DNA of 7,900 nt from Pseudomonadota bacterium. GTDB taxonomy: Bacteria; Pseudomonadota; Alphaproteobacteria; Acetobacterales; Acetobacteraceae. The stretch lies in assembly GCA_021805485.1 (NCBI GenBank), contig JAJZFF010000261.1, forward strand, positions 1 through 7,900, read 5' to 3'. A program made the position numbers and the translations under genes. Shown piece by piece: positions 1 to 6,499 of this stretch. The notes below the pieces were generated by a model, which worked only from the letters and a program-made list of their open reading frames with translations, was not told the origin of the DNA and searched no databases. Within the stretch, counting starts at the first letter, position 1. Each line of letters opens with the position of its first letter.

Positions 1-972
1 GGCGACGCTCGGCGCGGTCATCAGCAGGTAGGTGAACAGGTCGCGCGCCCGCCCCGTGGCGATGGCGCGGCGCGCCGCGGGGGCGCTCTGCCAGTAGGCG
101 GCGAGATCGACCGAGGGAGCGGGCGCGCGGAATTCGAACACGCCGTGATGGAGGAAATGCTCGTAGCCGCTGGCGAGCGTGCCGGCGGCCAGCGCCGCGC
201 CGACATCGTCGTTGGCGGCGCGGTAGAACCGCTCGGAGAAATCGGGCAGCGGGTCGAGCCCGGCCCCGGCGCCCTCGCAGAGATAATGGTGCAGGGCGCC
301 GTGCGCCGCGCCCGCCGCGATCGCCCGCGCCGCCTCGGGATAGGTGCGCCGGTACCACGCGGGAGCGAAATGGACCGAGCAGCGCGGCTCATCGCCGCCG
401 GCGTGCAGCCGCTGAAGATAGGCGAGGAAGGCCGGTTCCGCCGGGTCCGACTCCGGGTGGGCGGCACGAAACTGGGCCGGGTCGAACAGCAGATGCCCGC
501 TGCGGCCGGCGGCGGCGCCGGCGCGGAGATATTCGTCGTAATGGTTGACGAAGCCGCGCGCGTTCAGCTCGGCGAGCGTCGTATCGCCGAGCTGCGCGGC
601 GTAATAGGCGACGTCGAACAGCCAGTGCGGCGCCAGCTCCGCCCAGCCCTCGGCGCAATAGTGTGCGAAGCCGGACCGGAATTCGCCCCGCGCGACGCGC
701 GCGCGCACCGCGCTGTGGCGGGCGAGGTAGAAGCTCTCGTCGAAGAACATGTTCGGCGAGTGGCCACGGCCCTGGCCTTCGAGCAGATAGAAGGCGCGCA
801 GCGCCGTCGGCGAAGGCTCGATGAGCAGATCGACGACCTCGGGATAGGCGCGGACATACCAGGCCGGGTCGAACACCCACCACGCCGGCGCGGGGAAGCC
901 GAGCGTGGGCCAGTCGCCTCCGGCTTGGGTGTCCGAACGGGACGCGGCGCGGGCCAGGGGGCCGGCGTCCAT
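1..972 (-). CDS. FD..YY/HYL repeat protein, N-terminal part (probable glycosyltransferase-associated), runs off window
   Basis: An open frame of 324 codons runs from an ATG at 972 to the window edge with no stop, so the C-terminus is missing. The protein is built from tandem units of about 43 residues. Each starts with an FD-like pair followed by an aromatic-Y motif and ends in H-Y-x-x-x-G. Unit starts lie near residues 34 (FDPAWYVRAYPEV), 77 (FDESFYLARH), 119 (FDVAYYAAQ), 163 (FDPAQFRAAHPE), 202 (FAPAWYRRTYPE), 245 (FSERFYRAANDDV) and 288 (VDLAAYW). From memory, repeats of this kind form N-terminal regions of large alphaproteobacterial glycosyltransferases and polysaccharide-related proteins. 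No catalytic glycosyltransferase domain is visible here, so that function is inference. There is no signal peptide or membrane segment. The ATG lies one base after the CaiB stop (TGA-G-ATG) without a clear Shine-Dalgarno, which suggests translational coupling. It is surely coding: the repeat period holds along the whole frame. Confidence 0.72.
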   Translation of the reverse strand, partial: MDAGPLARAASRSDTQAGGDWPTLGFPAPAWWVFDPAWYVRAYPEVVDLLIEPSPTALRAFYLLEGQGRGHSPNMFFDESFYLARHSAVRARVARGEFRSGFAHYCAEGWAELAPHWLFDVAYYAAQLGDTTLAELNARGFVNHYDEYLRAGAAAGRSGHLLFDPAQFRAAHPESDPAEPAFLAYLQRLHAGGDEPRCSVHFAPAWYRRTYPEAARAIAAGAAHGALHHYLCEGAGAGLDPLPDFSERFYRAANDDVGAALAAGTLASGYEHFLHHGVFEFRAPAPSVDLAAYWQSAPAARRAIATGRARDLFTYLLMTAPSVA

Positions 973-973
973 C

Positions 974-2230
974 TCAGCGTCGGCGGGCGTCCGGCAGCAC
1001 ACCGGCGCGGCGCAGGGCGGCGATGTCCTCGGCGGTGAAGCCATTGCGTGCCAGCACCGCCTCGCTGTGCTCGGCGAAGCGCGGCGGCGCGGCGCGCGTG
1101 CCGCCAGGCGTGCGCGAGAGCTTGATCGGCGTGCCGAGGCCGCGATAGGCGCCGAGTTCGGTCAGCATCGCGCGCGCCGCCGTGTGCGGCGCGGCGAGCG
1201 CTTCGTCCACCGCCAGCACCGGCCCGGCGGGCAATCCGGCGCGCAGGAGGCGCAGCGCGAGGGCGTGACCGTCCTCCGCGGCGAGCGCGGTAGCGAAGCG
1301 GGCGGCCAGCTCGCCGCGATTGGTGAGGCGGTCGGCGTTGGTGGCGAAGCGCGGGTCGGTGCCGAGTTCGGCCAGGCCGAGTTCGGCGCAGAGGCGGCGG
1401 AACTGCCCGTCATTGCCGGCGGCAAGGAAAATCTCGCCGGTCGCGGTGCGGAACTTCTCGTAGGGCGCGAGATTGGGATGCGGATTGCCGGTCGCCACCG
1501 GGCGCCGGCCGTTCAGCAGATAGTTGGCGGCCTGGGGATGCAACAGCGCCATGCCGCAATCGTGCAGCGTCATGTCGACGAACTGGCCCCGACCGGAGCC
1601 GCCGCGCTCATGCAGCGCCATCAGGATGCCGATGGCGGCGTAGAGGCCGGTGGCGAGATCCACCACCGGGGTGCCGAGCCGCAGCGGGCCGGTGGTCGGA
1701 TCGCCATTGATGCTCATCAGCCCGGTCATCGCCTGGAGGATGGCGTCGTAGCCCGGGAGCCCGCCGAGCGGCCCCTCGGCGCCGAAGCCGGAGACGCGGC
1801 AATGGATCAGGCGCGGGAAGCGGGCAGCCAGCGTCTGTTCGTAGCCGATGCCCCATCTCTCCAGGCTGCCGGGCTTGAAATTCTCCACCAGCACGTCGGC
1901 GCCCGCGAGCAGGCGCAGCAGCACATCGCGCCCTTCCGGGGTGCCGATGTCGAGCCCGACCGACTGCTTGTTGCGGTTGACGCCGATGAAGTAGCTGGCG
2001 TCGCGGGTGCCGTCGCCATGGTCGAGGAAGGGCGGACCCCAGTCGCGCACCTCGTCGCCCTGCGGCGGCTCCAGCTTGATCACCTCGGCGCCGTGATCGG
2101 CGAGGATCATGGTGCAGTACGGCCCGCCGAGCACGCGGGTAAGGTCGATGACCCGAAGCCCGGCGAGGGCCCCCGGGGAGGTGGCGAGCGCCTTGCCCGA
2201 AGGCTCCTGGCCACCTTGCGTGACGTCCAT
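974..2230 (-). CDS. CaiB/BaiF family (family III) CoA transferase
   Basis: This 418-residue protein belongs to the formyl-CoA/carnitine CoA-transferase family, which moves CoA between an acyl-CoA donor and a free acid through an aspartyl anhydride. Visible family features are the N-terminal L-x-G-L-R-V-I-D-L-T-R-V-L-G-G-P nucleotide-fold start (residues 22-37), E-V-I-K-L-E-P (49-55), N-R-N-K-Q-S-V-G-L-D (85-94), L-V-E-N-F-K-P-G (114-121) and G-x-G-Q-F-V-D-M-T-L-H-D (213-224). By position relative to oxalate CoA-transferase Frc, D224 is the likely catalytic aspartate. Length is normal for the family (about 380-430). The ATG at 2230 is preceded by AGAGGA (2239-2244), and only 14 bp separate it from the stop of the preceding CoA-transferase subunit, so it is part of the same operon. 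The substrate is unknown. Family members act on oxalate, carnitine, succinate/itaconate, aryl acids and others, and nothing here selects among them. Confidence 0.93.
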   Translation of the reverse strand: MDVTQGGQEPSGKALATSPGALAGLRVIDLTRVLGGPYCTMILADHGAEVIKLEPPQGDEVRDWGPPFLDHGDGTRDASYFIGVNRNKQSVGLDIGTPEGRDVLLRLLAGADVLVENFKPGSLERWGIGYEQTLAARFPRLIHCRVSGFGAEGPLGGLPGYDAILQAMTGLMSINGDPTTGPLRLGTPVVDLATGLYAAIGILMALHERGGSGRGQFVDMTLHDCGMALLHPQAANYLLNGRRPVATGNPHPNLAPYEKFRTATGEIFLAAGNDGQFRRLCAELGLAELGTDPRFATNADRLTNRGELAARFATALAAEDGHALALRLLRAGLPAGPVLAVDEALAAPHTAARAMLTELGAYRGLGTPIKLSRTPGGTRAAPPRFAEHSEAVLARNGFTAEDIAALRRAGVLPDARRR

Positions 2231-2244
2231 GGCTCTTGTCCTCT

Positions 2245-3000
2245 TCAGGCCCTGCCCCAGACGCGGGCGCAGAAGCCGGGATAGGTCGCGCGCATCTCGG
2301 CGGCAACCGGGCCGCGGAGCAGCGCGAGTTCGTCCCCCGTCGGCGCCGGCGTTTCCGGCACCGCGCCCGGTGCGTCGAAATCGAACCCGGTCGCCGCCCG
2401 GACGCTGGCCAGGCTCTCGCCGGGATGGACGGAGTCGAGGGCGAAGCGCGCCCGGGCCGGGTCGAAGCGGAAGACGCAGCGCGCGGTGAGCAGCGCCTGC
2501 GCCGTGCCGCGGCGGAACACCTCCGGCGGCGAAACGCCGGCGGCGGAGATCCAGTCCACCCGCGGCACCAGCACCCGCGGCGAGTGTTCCTCGCGGAACA
2601 GGATGGTGCGCGGGGTCATCATGTACATGAAAGCCGAGCCGAAGCTGCCGGGGAAGCGCACGCCGCGGAACGGGGCTCCGGCCGCCGGCCATTCGCCGGT
2701 GCCGAGCAGATTGATATTGGCGGCGCCGTCGATCTGGCCGCCGCCAAGGAAGAAGAGGTCGATACGGCCCTGCGCGGTCAGGTCGAAGAGCTCGCACGTG
2801 CCCTCGGAGAACGGGTTCGCCTCCTCGCGGTGCAGCAGTGACAGCCGCACCGGATGACCCGAGAGCTTGACCAGCCAGCAGGCCGCCGCCGGGATCGGGC
2901 TGGCCGCGCCGACGGCGATGTGGCGGGCGGGCGGCGCGGCGGGGTCGAGGATCAGCCGCGCCAGCGAGACGGCGAGCCGTTCCTCCAGTGTCGGGGTCAT
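2245..3000 (-). CDS. Family I CoA transferase, beta subunit (glutaconate CoA-transferase/IpdB-like)
   Basis: This 251-residue protein resembles the beta subunits of glutaconate CoA-transferase (GctB) and the related ring-opening enzyme IpdB. Supporting features are the early G-A-A-S-P-I-P segment (31-37), the strand with H-R-E-E (57-60), the loop G-G-G-Q-I-D-G-A-A-N-I-N (86-97; compare GGAQIDPYGNVN in GctB), the G-S-F-G-S-A segment, and the C-terminal V-H-P-G-E-S-L-x-x-V-R-A-A-T-G-F-D-F-D block typical of the family (SSPEDVLENTGFDLD in GctB). GctB carries its catalytic glutamate (E54) in an ESG context. Here E59 or E60 are the candidates, but the context differs, so classical CoA transfer is probable, not proven. 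The ATG at 3000 overlaps the alpha-subunit stop by 4 bp (ATGA), the usual coupling for two subunits of one enzyme. Substrate unknown. Confidence 0.88.
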   Translation of the reverse strand: MTPTLEERLAVSLARLILDPAAPPARHIAVGAASPIPAAACWLVKLSGHPVRLSLLHREEANPFSEGTCELFDLTAQGRIDLFFLGGGQIDGAANINLLGTGEWPAAGAPFRGVRFPGSFGSAFMYMMTPRTILFREEHSPRVLVPRVDWISAAGVSPPEVFRRGTAQALLTARCVFRFDPARARFALDSVHPGESLASVRAATGFDFDAPGAVPETPAPTGDELALLRGPVAAEMRATYPGFCARVWGRA

Positions 3001-3818
3001 TCCGCCGCCGCCGCGATCGCCGGGGCGACATGCTCGGCGAGATAGGCTGCGAACCCCTCCCTGGTGCGGGCCGCGCGCGCATAGGCGAGAAGGTGCTCGG
3101 CGTCGGTGGGATAGTCGTCGAGCAGCCCGATCGGCCAGGCGCCGCGGGGGGCCAGCGCCACCGCCTCGACATAGGTGCCGGAAATGACGCCCGGCGCCAG
3201 CTTCTCGTCGGCCAGAAGGTTGCCGGCAACGCGCCGCTCCGCCGTCACCAGCACGCGCCGGGAAGCATGCGCCAGCGTCGCCAACTCCCGCCGCCGTCCG
3301 ACCCAGACATTGCCCTCGTCGTCGGCCATGGCGGCATGGAAAATGCCGACATCGGGGGCCAGTGCCGGCAGTAGCAGGATCGGGTCCCTGGTCGCGCTGA
3401 ACGGGTTGTCGATCACCATCCAGTCCGGCCGGTGGGCCAGCAGGTCGCTGCCGAGCACGCCGCGCATCGGGATGAAGGGCACGCCCTTCTCGGCGGCCTG
3501 CAGCCGCGCGTGCATCGCCGGGCAGGTGGCGTCGCGCAGCACGATCTCGCCGGCGGCCAGCGCGGCGAGGAAGCGCGGCGCGCCACCCGCCTCGCCCAGC
3601 GTCACCGCGCTCGTATCGAGTTCGGCGACGCAGCCGGCGCCGATCAAGAGGTCGGTCGCGTAGCCCGAGACCGGGACGCCGACGAGGCGCAGCCCGCGCA
3701 CCCCGCGCCGCACCAGCGCGCGGGCGAGCGCGCTCGGGGTCAGGGAGTTGTCCGGCGGCAGGGCCACCAGCGCGCCATCGGGGACGCGTGCGGCGAGATC
3801 ATCGAGCGAAATGAACAT
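2997..3818 (-). CDS. Family I CoA transferase, alpha subunit (glutaconate CoA-transferase/IpdA-like)
   Basis: This 273-residue protein matches alpha subunits of the glutaconate CoA-transferase group. It has the early P-D-G-A-L-V-A-L segment (13-20), a L-R-L-V-G-V-P-V-S-G strand-turn (43-52), the family block R-L-Q-A-A-E-K-G-V-P-F-I-P-M-R-G-V-L-G-S-D-L (105-126), A-D-D-E-G-N-V (165-171, usually ADxxGN), and a C-terminal Y-A-R-A-A-R-T-R-E-G-F-A-A-Y-L helix (246-260). In IpdA the stretch before LQAA contains acidic residues (E-M-D-E); here it reads R-D-A-T-C-P, so the IpdA hydrolase role is not supported. The ATG at 3818 has the best ribosome-binding site in the window (AAGGAGGGG, 3822-3830, core about 5 nt from ATG). 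This suggests strong, independent initiation. The stop overlaps the beta-subunit start. The enzyme is presumably a cytoplasmic alpha/beta complex; the acid it activates is not identifiable. Confidence 0.9.
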   Translation of the reverse strand: MFISLDDLAARVPDGALVALPPDNSLTPSALARALVRRGVRGLRLVGVPVSGYATDLLIGAGCVAELDTSAVTLGEAGGAPRFLAALAAGEIVLRDATCPAMHARLQAAEKGVPFIPMRGVLGSDLLAHRPDWMVIDNPFSATRDPILLLPALAPDVGIFHAAMADDEGNVWVGRRRELATLAHASRRVLVTAERRVAGNLLADEKLAPGVISGTYVEAVALAPRGAWPIGLLDDYPTDAEHLLAYARAARTREGFAAYLAEHVAPAIAAAAE

Positions 3819-3821
3819 CGA

Positions 3822-3830
3822 CCCCTCCTT
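3822..3830 (-). promoter_or_regulatory. Strong ribosome-binding site of the CoA-transferase alpha subunit
   Basis: The minus strand reads AAGGAGGGG followed by TCG and the ATG at 3818. The AGGAGG core is a perfect Shine-Dalgarno match at good spacing. It fixes the alpha-subunit start and contrasts with the weak or absent sites at aroQ and at the repeat protein (1-972). Confidence 0.8.
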
Positions 3831-3864
3831 GCCTTGGTGTCAGCCCAACCTTCGTGTCAGCCCA
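3831..3864 (-). repeat. 17-bp imperfect tandem duplication at the DLH stop
   Basis: On the minus strand TGGGCTGACACGAAGGT (3848-3864) is followed directly by TGGGCTGACACCAAGGC (3831-3847), 15 of 17 positions identical. The first copy carries the DLH stop codon (3857-3859). The second copy lies in the 38-bp gap before the CoA-transferase alpha subunit and abuts its Shine-Dalgarno. It looks like a short replication-slippage duplication. No function is evident. Confidence 0.75.
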
Positions 3865-4552
3865 GCGCGGCGACGAGCGCCTCGGTACTGCGGCCATTGG
3901 CGATCGCCGCCGAGCGCCCGTCCCAGTGCACGCCTTTGACGCGGGCGAAGGCGTGGTCCGCGTCGTAGTGATAGGCATGCACCAGCCGGTTCCCGCGCAC
4001 CGCGGCATCGACCTTGGCCCGACCCTCGGCGGGAAAATACTCGTCGCGGTCGGCGATGTGCACGACCAGGGGCGCGCGCAACGCGTCGAGCTCGCCGATC
4101 AGGCTGTCGAGCCCGACGCCGTAGTAGGAGATGTTGACGTCGGCGTCGGACTGCTCGGCCATCATGAAGGCGAGCCGGCCGCCGAGGCAGTAGCCGATGG
4201 TCCCGGCGCGGCCGTTGCAGCCCGGAAGCTTGCGCGCCGCCGCGAGGGTCGCCTTGAGGTCCTCGATCCCCTTGGCCTGGTCGAACCCCTGGAACAGCTC
4301 GAAGGCGCGCTTCCACTCGGCCTCGGTCTTGTCGGTGAGATCGATGCCCGGCTCGATGCGCCAGAACAGGTCCGGGCAGACGGCGATGAAGCCGAGATCG
4401 GCGAGGAAGGCGCAGGTCTCGCGCATCGCCGCGTTGACGCCGAAAATCTCCTGGATCACGACGACGGCGCCGGCCGGCTTGCGCGCGGGCTCGGCGACGA
4501 AAGCCGAGAAACGGCCGGAGCCGTCGGTGGCTTCAATGCTGATGGTGCTCAT
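3857..4552 (-). CDS. Dienelactone hydrolase family protein
   Basis: This 231-residue alpha/beta hydrolase matches carboxymethylenebutenolidase (DLH) in size and active-site layout. Q-E-I-F-G-V (34-39, with the conserved E35), nucleophile C122 in G-Y-C-L-G-G (120-125), D170 in D-R-D-E-Y-F-P and H200 in D-A-D-H-A-F form the Cys-Asp-His triad expected from DLH (Cys123/Asp171/His202). Classical DLH opens dienelactones to maleylacetate in chloroaromatic breakdown, but the family is broad and many members have other ester or lactone substrates. The start at 4552 is chosen because homology begins at M-S-T-I-S-I-E and because GAGGGGG lies upstream (4565-4571, 12 nt). The frame continues open to an ATG at 4627, but the extra 25 residues do not look like family sequence. 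It is the first gene of a probable operon with two kinds of CoA transferase, so its product acid may be their substrate (inference). Confidence 0.9.
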   Translation of the reverse strand: MSTISIEATDGSGRFSAFVAEPARKPAGAVVVIQEIFGVNAAMRETCAFLADLGFIAVCPDLFWRIEPGIDLTDKTEAEWKRAFELFQGFDQAKGIEDLKATLAAARKLPGCNGRAGTIGYCLGGRLAFMMAEQSDADVNISYYGVGLDSLIGELDALRAPLVVHIADRDEYFPAEGRAKVDAAVRGNRLVHAYHYDADHAFARVKGVHWDGRSAAIANGRSTEALVAALG

Positions 4553-4589
4553 GGACGGTTTGTTCCCCCTCGGTGTCGAATGGTCCGAT

Positions 4590-4614
4590 GCCAACGCCTG
4601 CTCCGGGCGTTGGC
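4590..4614. other. Perfect 9-bp inverted repeat (hairpin) between accC and the DLH gene
   Basis: GCCAACGCC (4590-4598) and GGCGTTGGC (4606-4614) are perfect inverted copies around a 7-nt loop. On the transcribed minus strand the hairpin lies 66 nt after the restored accC stop and about 38 nt before the DLH ATG. There is no T-run after it in either direction, so it is not a canonical intrinsic terminator. It could be a transcript-end or stability hairpin for accC, a leader structure of the downstream operon, or a regulator-binding palindrome. Confidence 0.5.
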
Positions 4615-4679
4615 TGAATCGGCTCATGAAATCAGACGCGTGCTTCGACGCATTGTGATCCTTGCGAACCGGTCAACCA

Positions 4680-4719
4680 CTAGTGGCCGGCGACGAAGCG
4701 CTCCAGCCAGTGGATCGTG
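4680..4719 (-). other. Out-of-frame C-terminal tail of accC (after a +1 frameshift)
   Basis: The in-frame accC sequence ends ...F-Q-R-G-D followed by TAA (4720-4722). Ignoring one of the two T's at 4720-4721 (plus strand) turns TAA into TAC, and the reading then continues T-I-H-W-L-E-R-F-V-A-G-H to a TAG at 4680-4682. The Y-x-I-H-W-L-E-x-F motif is the standard C-terminus of bacterial biotin carboxylases (compare DYDIHWLEKYL-type ends in alphaproteobacteria). The tail brings the protein to 446 residues, close to the usual 447-449. This is therefore a remnant of coding sequence displaced by a single-base insertion, or a sequencing or assembly error. Confidence 0.88.
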
Positions 4720-6021
4720 TTAGTCGCCACGCTGGAACCCGACATCTTCGACGATGCGCTGGTGTAGCGGCAAGGTGGTTTTGATGCCGACGACGACGAA
4801 CTCGGCCAGCGCCCGACGCAGCCGTGCGATCGCCTGGTCACGGGTCGGCGCGTGCACGATCAGCTTCGCCACCAGGCTGTCATAGTGCGGCGGCACGCGG
4901 TAGCCGGCATAGAGCGCGGAATCGACCCGCACGCCCAGCCCGCCGGGCGGATGGAAGGCGGTGACGCGGCCGGGTGTCGGCACGAAGGTCTCGGGATCTT
5001 CCGCGGTGATGCGGCATTCGATGGCGTGGCCGGTGAAGCGGATGTCGGACTGGCCGTAGCCCAGCTCCTGGCCGGCGGCGATCCGGATCTGCTCGCGGAC
5101 CAGATCGATGCCGCAGACCATTTCCGTCACCGGATGCTCGACCTGCAGGCGGGTGTTCATCTCGATGAAGGCGAACTGGCCGTCCTGGTAGAGGAATTCC
5201 AGCGTTCCGGCGTTCCGGTAGCCGATCTTCGCCAGCGCCGAGGTGGCACGCGCGCCGAGCGCGTCGCGTTCAGCGGCGCTGAGCGCCGGCGAGCCGGCTT
5301 CCTCGACGAGCTTCTGATGGCGGCGCTGGAGGCTGCAGTCGCGCTCGCCGAAATGCACGACCTGGCCGCGCCCGTCGGCGAGCACCTGGAGTTCGATGTG
5401 GCGCGGCCGGTCGAGATATTTCTCGAGATAGACGGCATCGTTGCCGAACGCGGCGCGCGCCTCGGTGCGTGCGGTGCGCCAGGCTTCCTCGATCTCGTCG
5501 GCGTCGTTGGCGACCTTCATGCCGCGCCCACCGCCGCCGGCGGCGGCCTTGACCAGCACCGGGTAGCCGATCGCCGCGGCGATGCGCCGCGCCGCGTCGA
5601 GGTCGCTCACCGCGCCGTCCGAGCCCGGCACCAGCGGCACGCCGAGCGCGGCCATTGCGGACTTGGCCTCGATCTTGTCGCCCATCATGCGGATATGGGC
5701 CGGCGAGGGGCCGATGAAGGCCAGGCCGTGGGCTTCGACCATCTCGGCGAAATCGGCGTTCTCGGAGAGAAACCCGTAGCCGGGGTGGATCGCGTCGGCC
5801 CCGGTGATGGTGGCTGCGGACAGGATCGAGGCGGCGTTGAGATAGCTCTCGCGCGCCGGCGGCGGGCCGATGCAGACGCTCTCGTCGGCGAGTCGGACGT
5901 GCATCGCATCGGCGTCGGCGGTGGAATGGATGGCGACGGTCGGGATGCCGAGTTCGCGGCAGGCGCGCTGGACGCGCAGCGCGATCTCGCCACGATTGGC
6001 GATGAGGATTTTCTGGAACAC
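4720..6021 (-). CDS. accC: Biotin carboxylase subunit of acetyl-CoA carboxylase (C-terminus cut by a frameshift)
   Basis: AccC carboxylates the biotin on AccB using ATP and bicarbonate, the first half of the acetyl-CoA carboxylase reaction in fatty acid synthesis. The N-terminal domain begins [23 protein letters not shown] is at 79-88 and the ATP-binding K116 is in G-D-K. The ATP-grasp glycine loop G-G-G-G-R-G-M is at 162-168, H-I-E-L-Q at 208-212, and the catalytic [13 protein letters not shown] at 288-300. The start is GTG at 6021, 4 bp after the accB stop, so the two are surely cotranscribed. As read, the protein is 433 residues and ends at R-G-D. The missing 13-residue tail lies in the +1 frame just downstream. 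Known active-site residues are all present, so the truncated product might still work, but an essential gene with a lost terminal helix more likely signals a sequence error. Confidence 0.95.
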   Translation of the reverse strand: MFQKILIANRGEIALRVQRACRELGIPTVAIHSTADADAMHVRLADESVCIGPPPARESYLNAASILSAATITGADAIHPGYGFLSENADFAEMVEAHGLAFIGPSPAHIRMMGDKIEAKSAMAALGVPLVPGSDGAVSDLDAARRIAAAIGYPVLVKAAAGGGGRGMKVANDADEIEEAWRTARTEARAAFGNDAVYLEKYLDRPRHIELQVLADGRGQVVHFGERDCSLQRRHQKLVEEAGSPALSAAERDALGARATSALAKIGYRNAGTLEFLYQDGQFAFIEMNTRLQVEHPVTEMVCGIDLVREQIRIAAGQELGYGQSDIRFTGHAIECRITAEDPETFVPTPGRVTAFHPPGGLGVRVDSALYAGYRVPPHYDSLVAKLIVHAPTRDQAIARLRRALAEFVVVGIKTTLPLHQRIVEDVGFQRGD

Positions 6022-6025
6022 GCTT

Positions 6026-6478
6026 CTATTCCAGGATCAGGAGCGGCTCGCCGTATTCCACCGGCGCTCCGGAACTGACCAGGATACGGGTGACGGTGCC
6101 GGCGCGCGGCGCCTTGATCTGGTTGAAGGTCTTCATCGCCTCGATGAGCAGCAGGGTCTGCCCGGCCGTGACCGTCTGACCGACGGTGATGAAGGGCGCC
6201 GTCCCGGGCTCGGGGCTGAGATAGACGACGCCGACCATGGGGCTCGGCACCGCGCCCGGGTCCGGCGCGGCCGGCTCGTTGGTGGGCGAGGCCATCACCG
6301 GGGCGGCGATGGGCGCGGCAGCGGTGGCGAGCGCGGCCGGGGCCGGCGCCGGAGCGAGCGCGCGGACGACGCGGATGCGGCTGTCCTTCTCGGCGATCTC
6401 GATTTCCGTCAGGCCGGTTTCGGTCAGGATCGCGGCGAGCTGACGGATGGCGGCGGGGTCGAAGGGTACCTGGCTCAT
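6026..6478 (-). CDS. accB: Biotin carboxyl carrier protein of acetyl-CoA carboxylase
   Basis: AccB carries the biotin that shuttles carboxyl groups from AccC to the carboxyltransferase (AccA/AccD, not in this window). The 150-residue protein has the usual three parts. A helical N-terminal region contains [18 protein letters not shown] (11-28), followed by an Ala/Pro-rich linker (about 41-78) and a C-terminal biotinyl domain (79-150). The biotin site is E-A-M-K-T-F-N with K116 as the modified lysine. The S-P-E-P-G-T-A-P segment (88-95) corresponds to the 'thumb' loop that distinguishes acetyl-CoA carboxylase BCCPs from other biotinyl domains. The gene follows aroQ by 21 bp, with AGG-containing sequence just upstream of the ATG, and precedes accC by 4 bp. 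Length and domain layout are normal. Confidence 0.96.
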   Translation of the reverse strand: MSQVPFDPAAIRQLAAILTETGLTEIEIAEKDSRIRVVRALAPAPAPAALATAAAPIAAPVMASPTNEPAAPDPGAVPSPMVGVVYLSPEPGTAPFITVGQTVTAGQTLLLIEAMKTFNQIKAPRAGTVTRILVSSGAPVEYGEPLLILE

Positions 6479-6499
6479 CGCGGGCCTGTCACTTTCCTG

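Noticed and set aside
145..1038. Long plus-strand open frame opposite the repeat protein
   Set aside because: It is rich in Arg, Gly, Ala and Glu with no recognisable domain, as expected antisense to a GC-rich gene. The minus-strand frame shows a clear 43-residue repeat.
905..2284. 459-codon plus-strand open frame
   Set aside because: It is antisense to the CaiB-family gene, which has full family motifs and a ribosome-binding site. The plus-strand product is low-complexity (R/G/A/Q/H-rich).
2231..3229. Upstream extension of the CaiB frame to 3229 as one 751-residue protein
   Set aside because: Family homology begins near the ATG at 2230, which has its own ribosome-binding site. The extension runs out of frame through the two CoA-transferase subunit genes and is Arg/Pro-rich noise.
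4553..4627. 25-residue N-terminal extension of the DLH protein
   Set aside because: The extension spans the hairpin and has no family resemblance. The ATG at 4552 has GAGGGGG upstream and the conserved fold starts there.
4652..4676. TTGACC ... CACAAT promoter-like pair on the minus strand before the DLH gene
   Set aside because: The spacer is only 13 bp, and the first bases at the normal 17-bp spacing (ATGCGT) do not resemble a -10 box. It is not supportable as a promoter.
4720..4725. Programmed ribosomal frameshift in accC
   Set aside because: No slippery heptamer or long homopolymer is present at the shift point (only TAA within GACTAACACG), so a mutation or sequence error is the simpler reading. 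It is kept as a finding without that claim.
4852..6078. 408-codon plus-strand open frame
   Set aside because: It is antisense to accC, whose identity is certain. No motif was seen in the plus-strand product.
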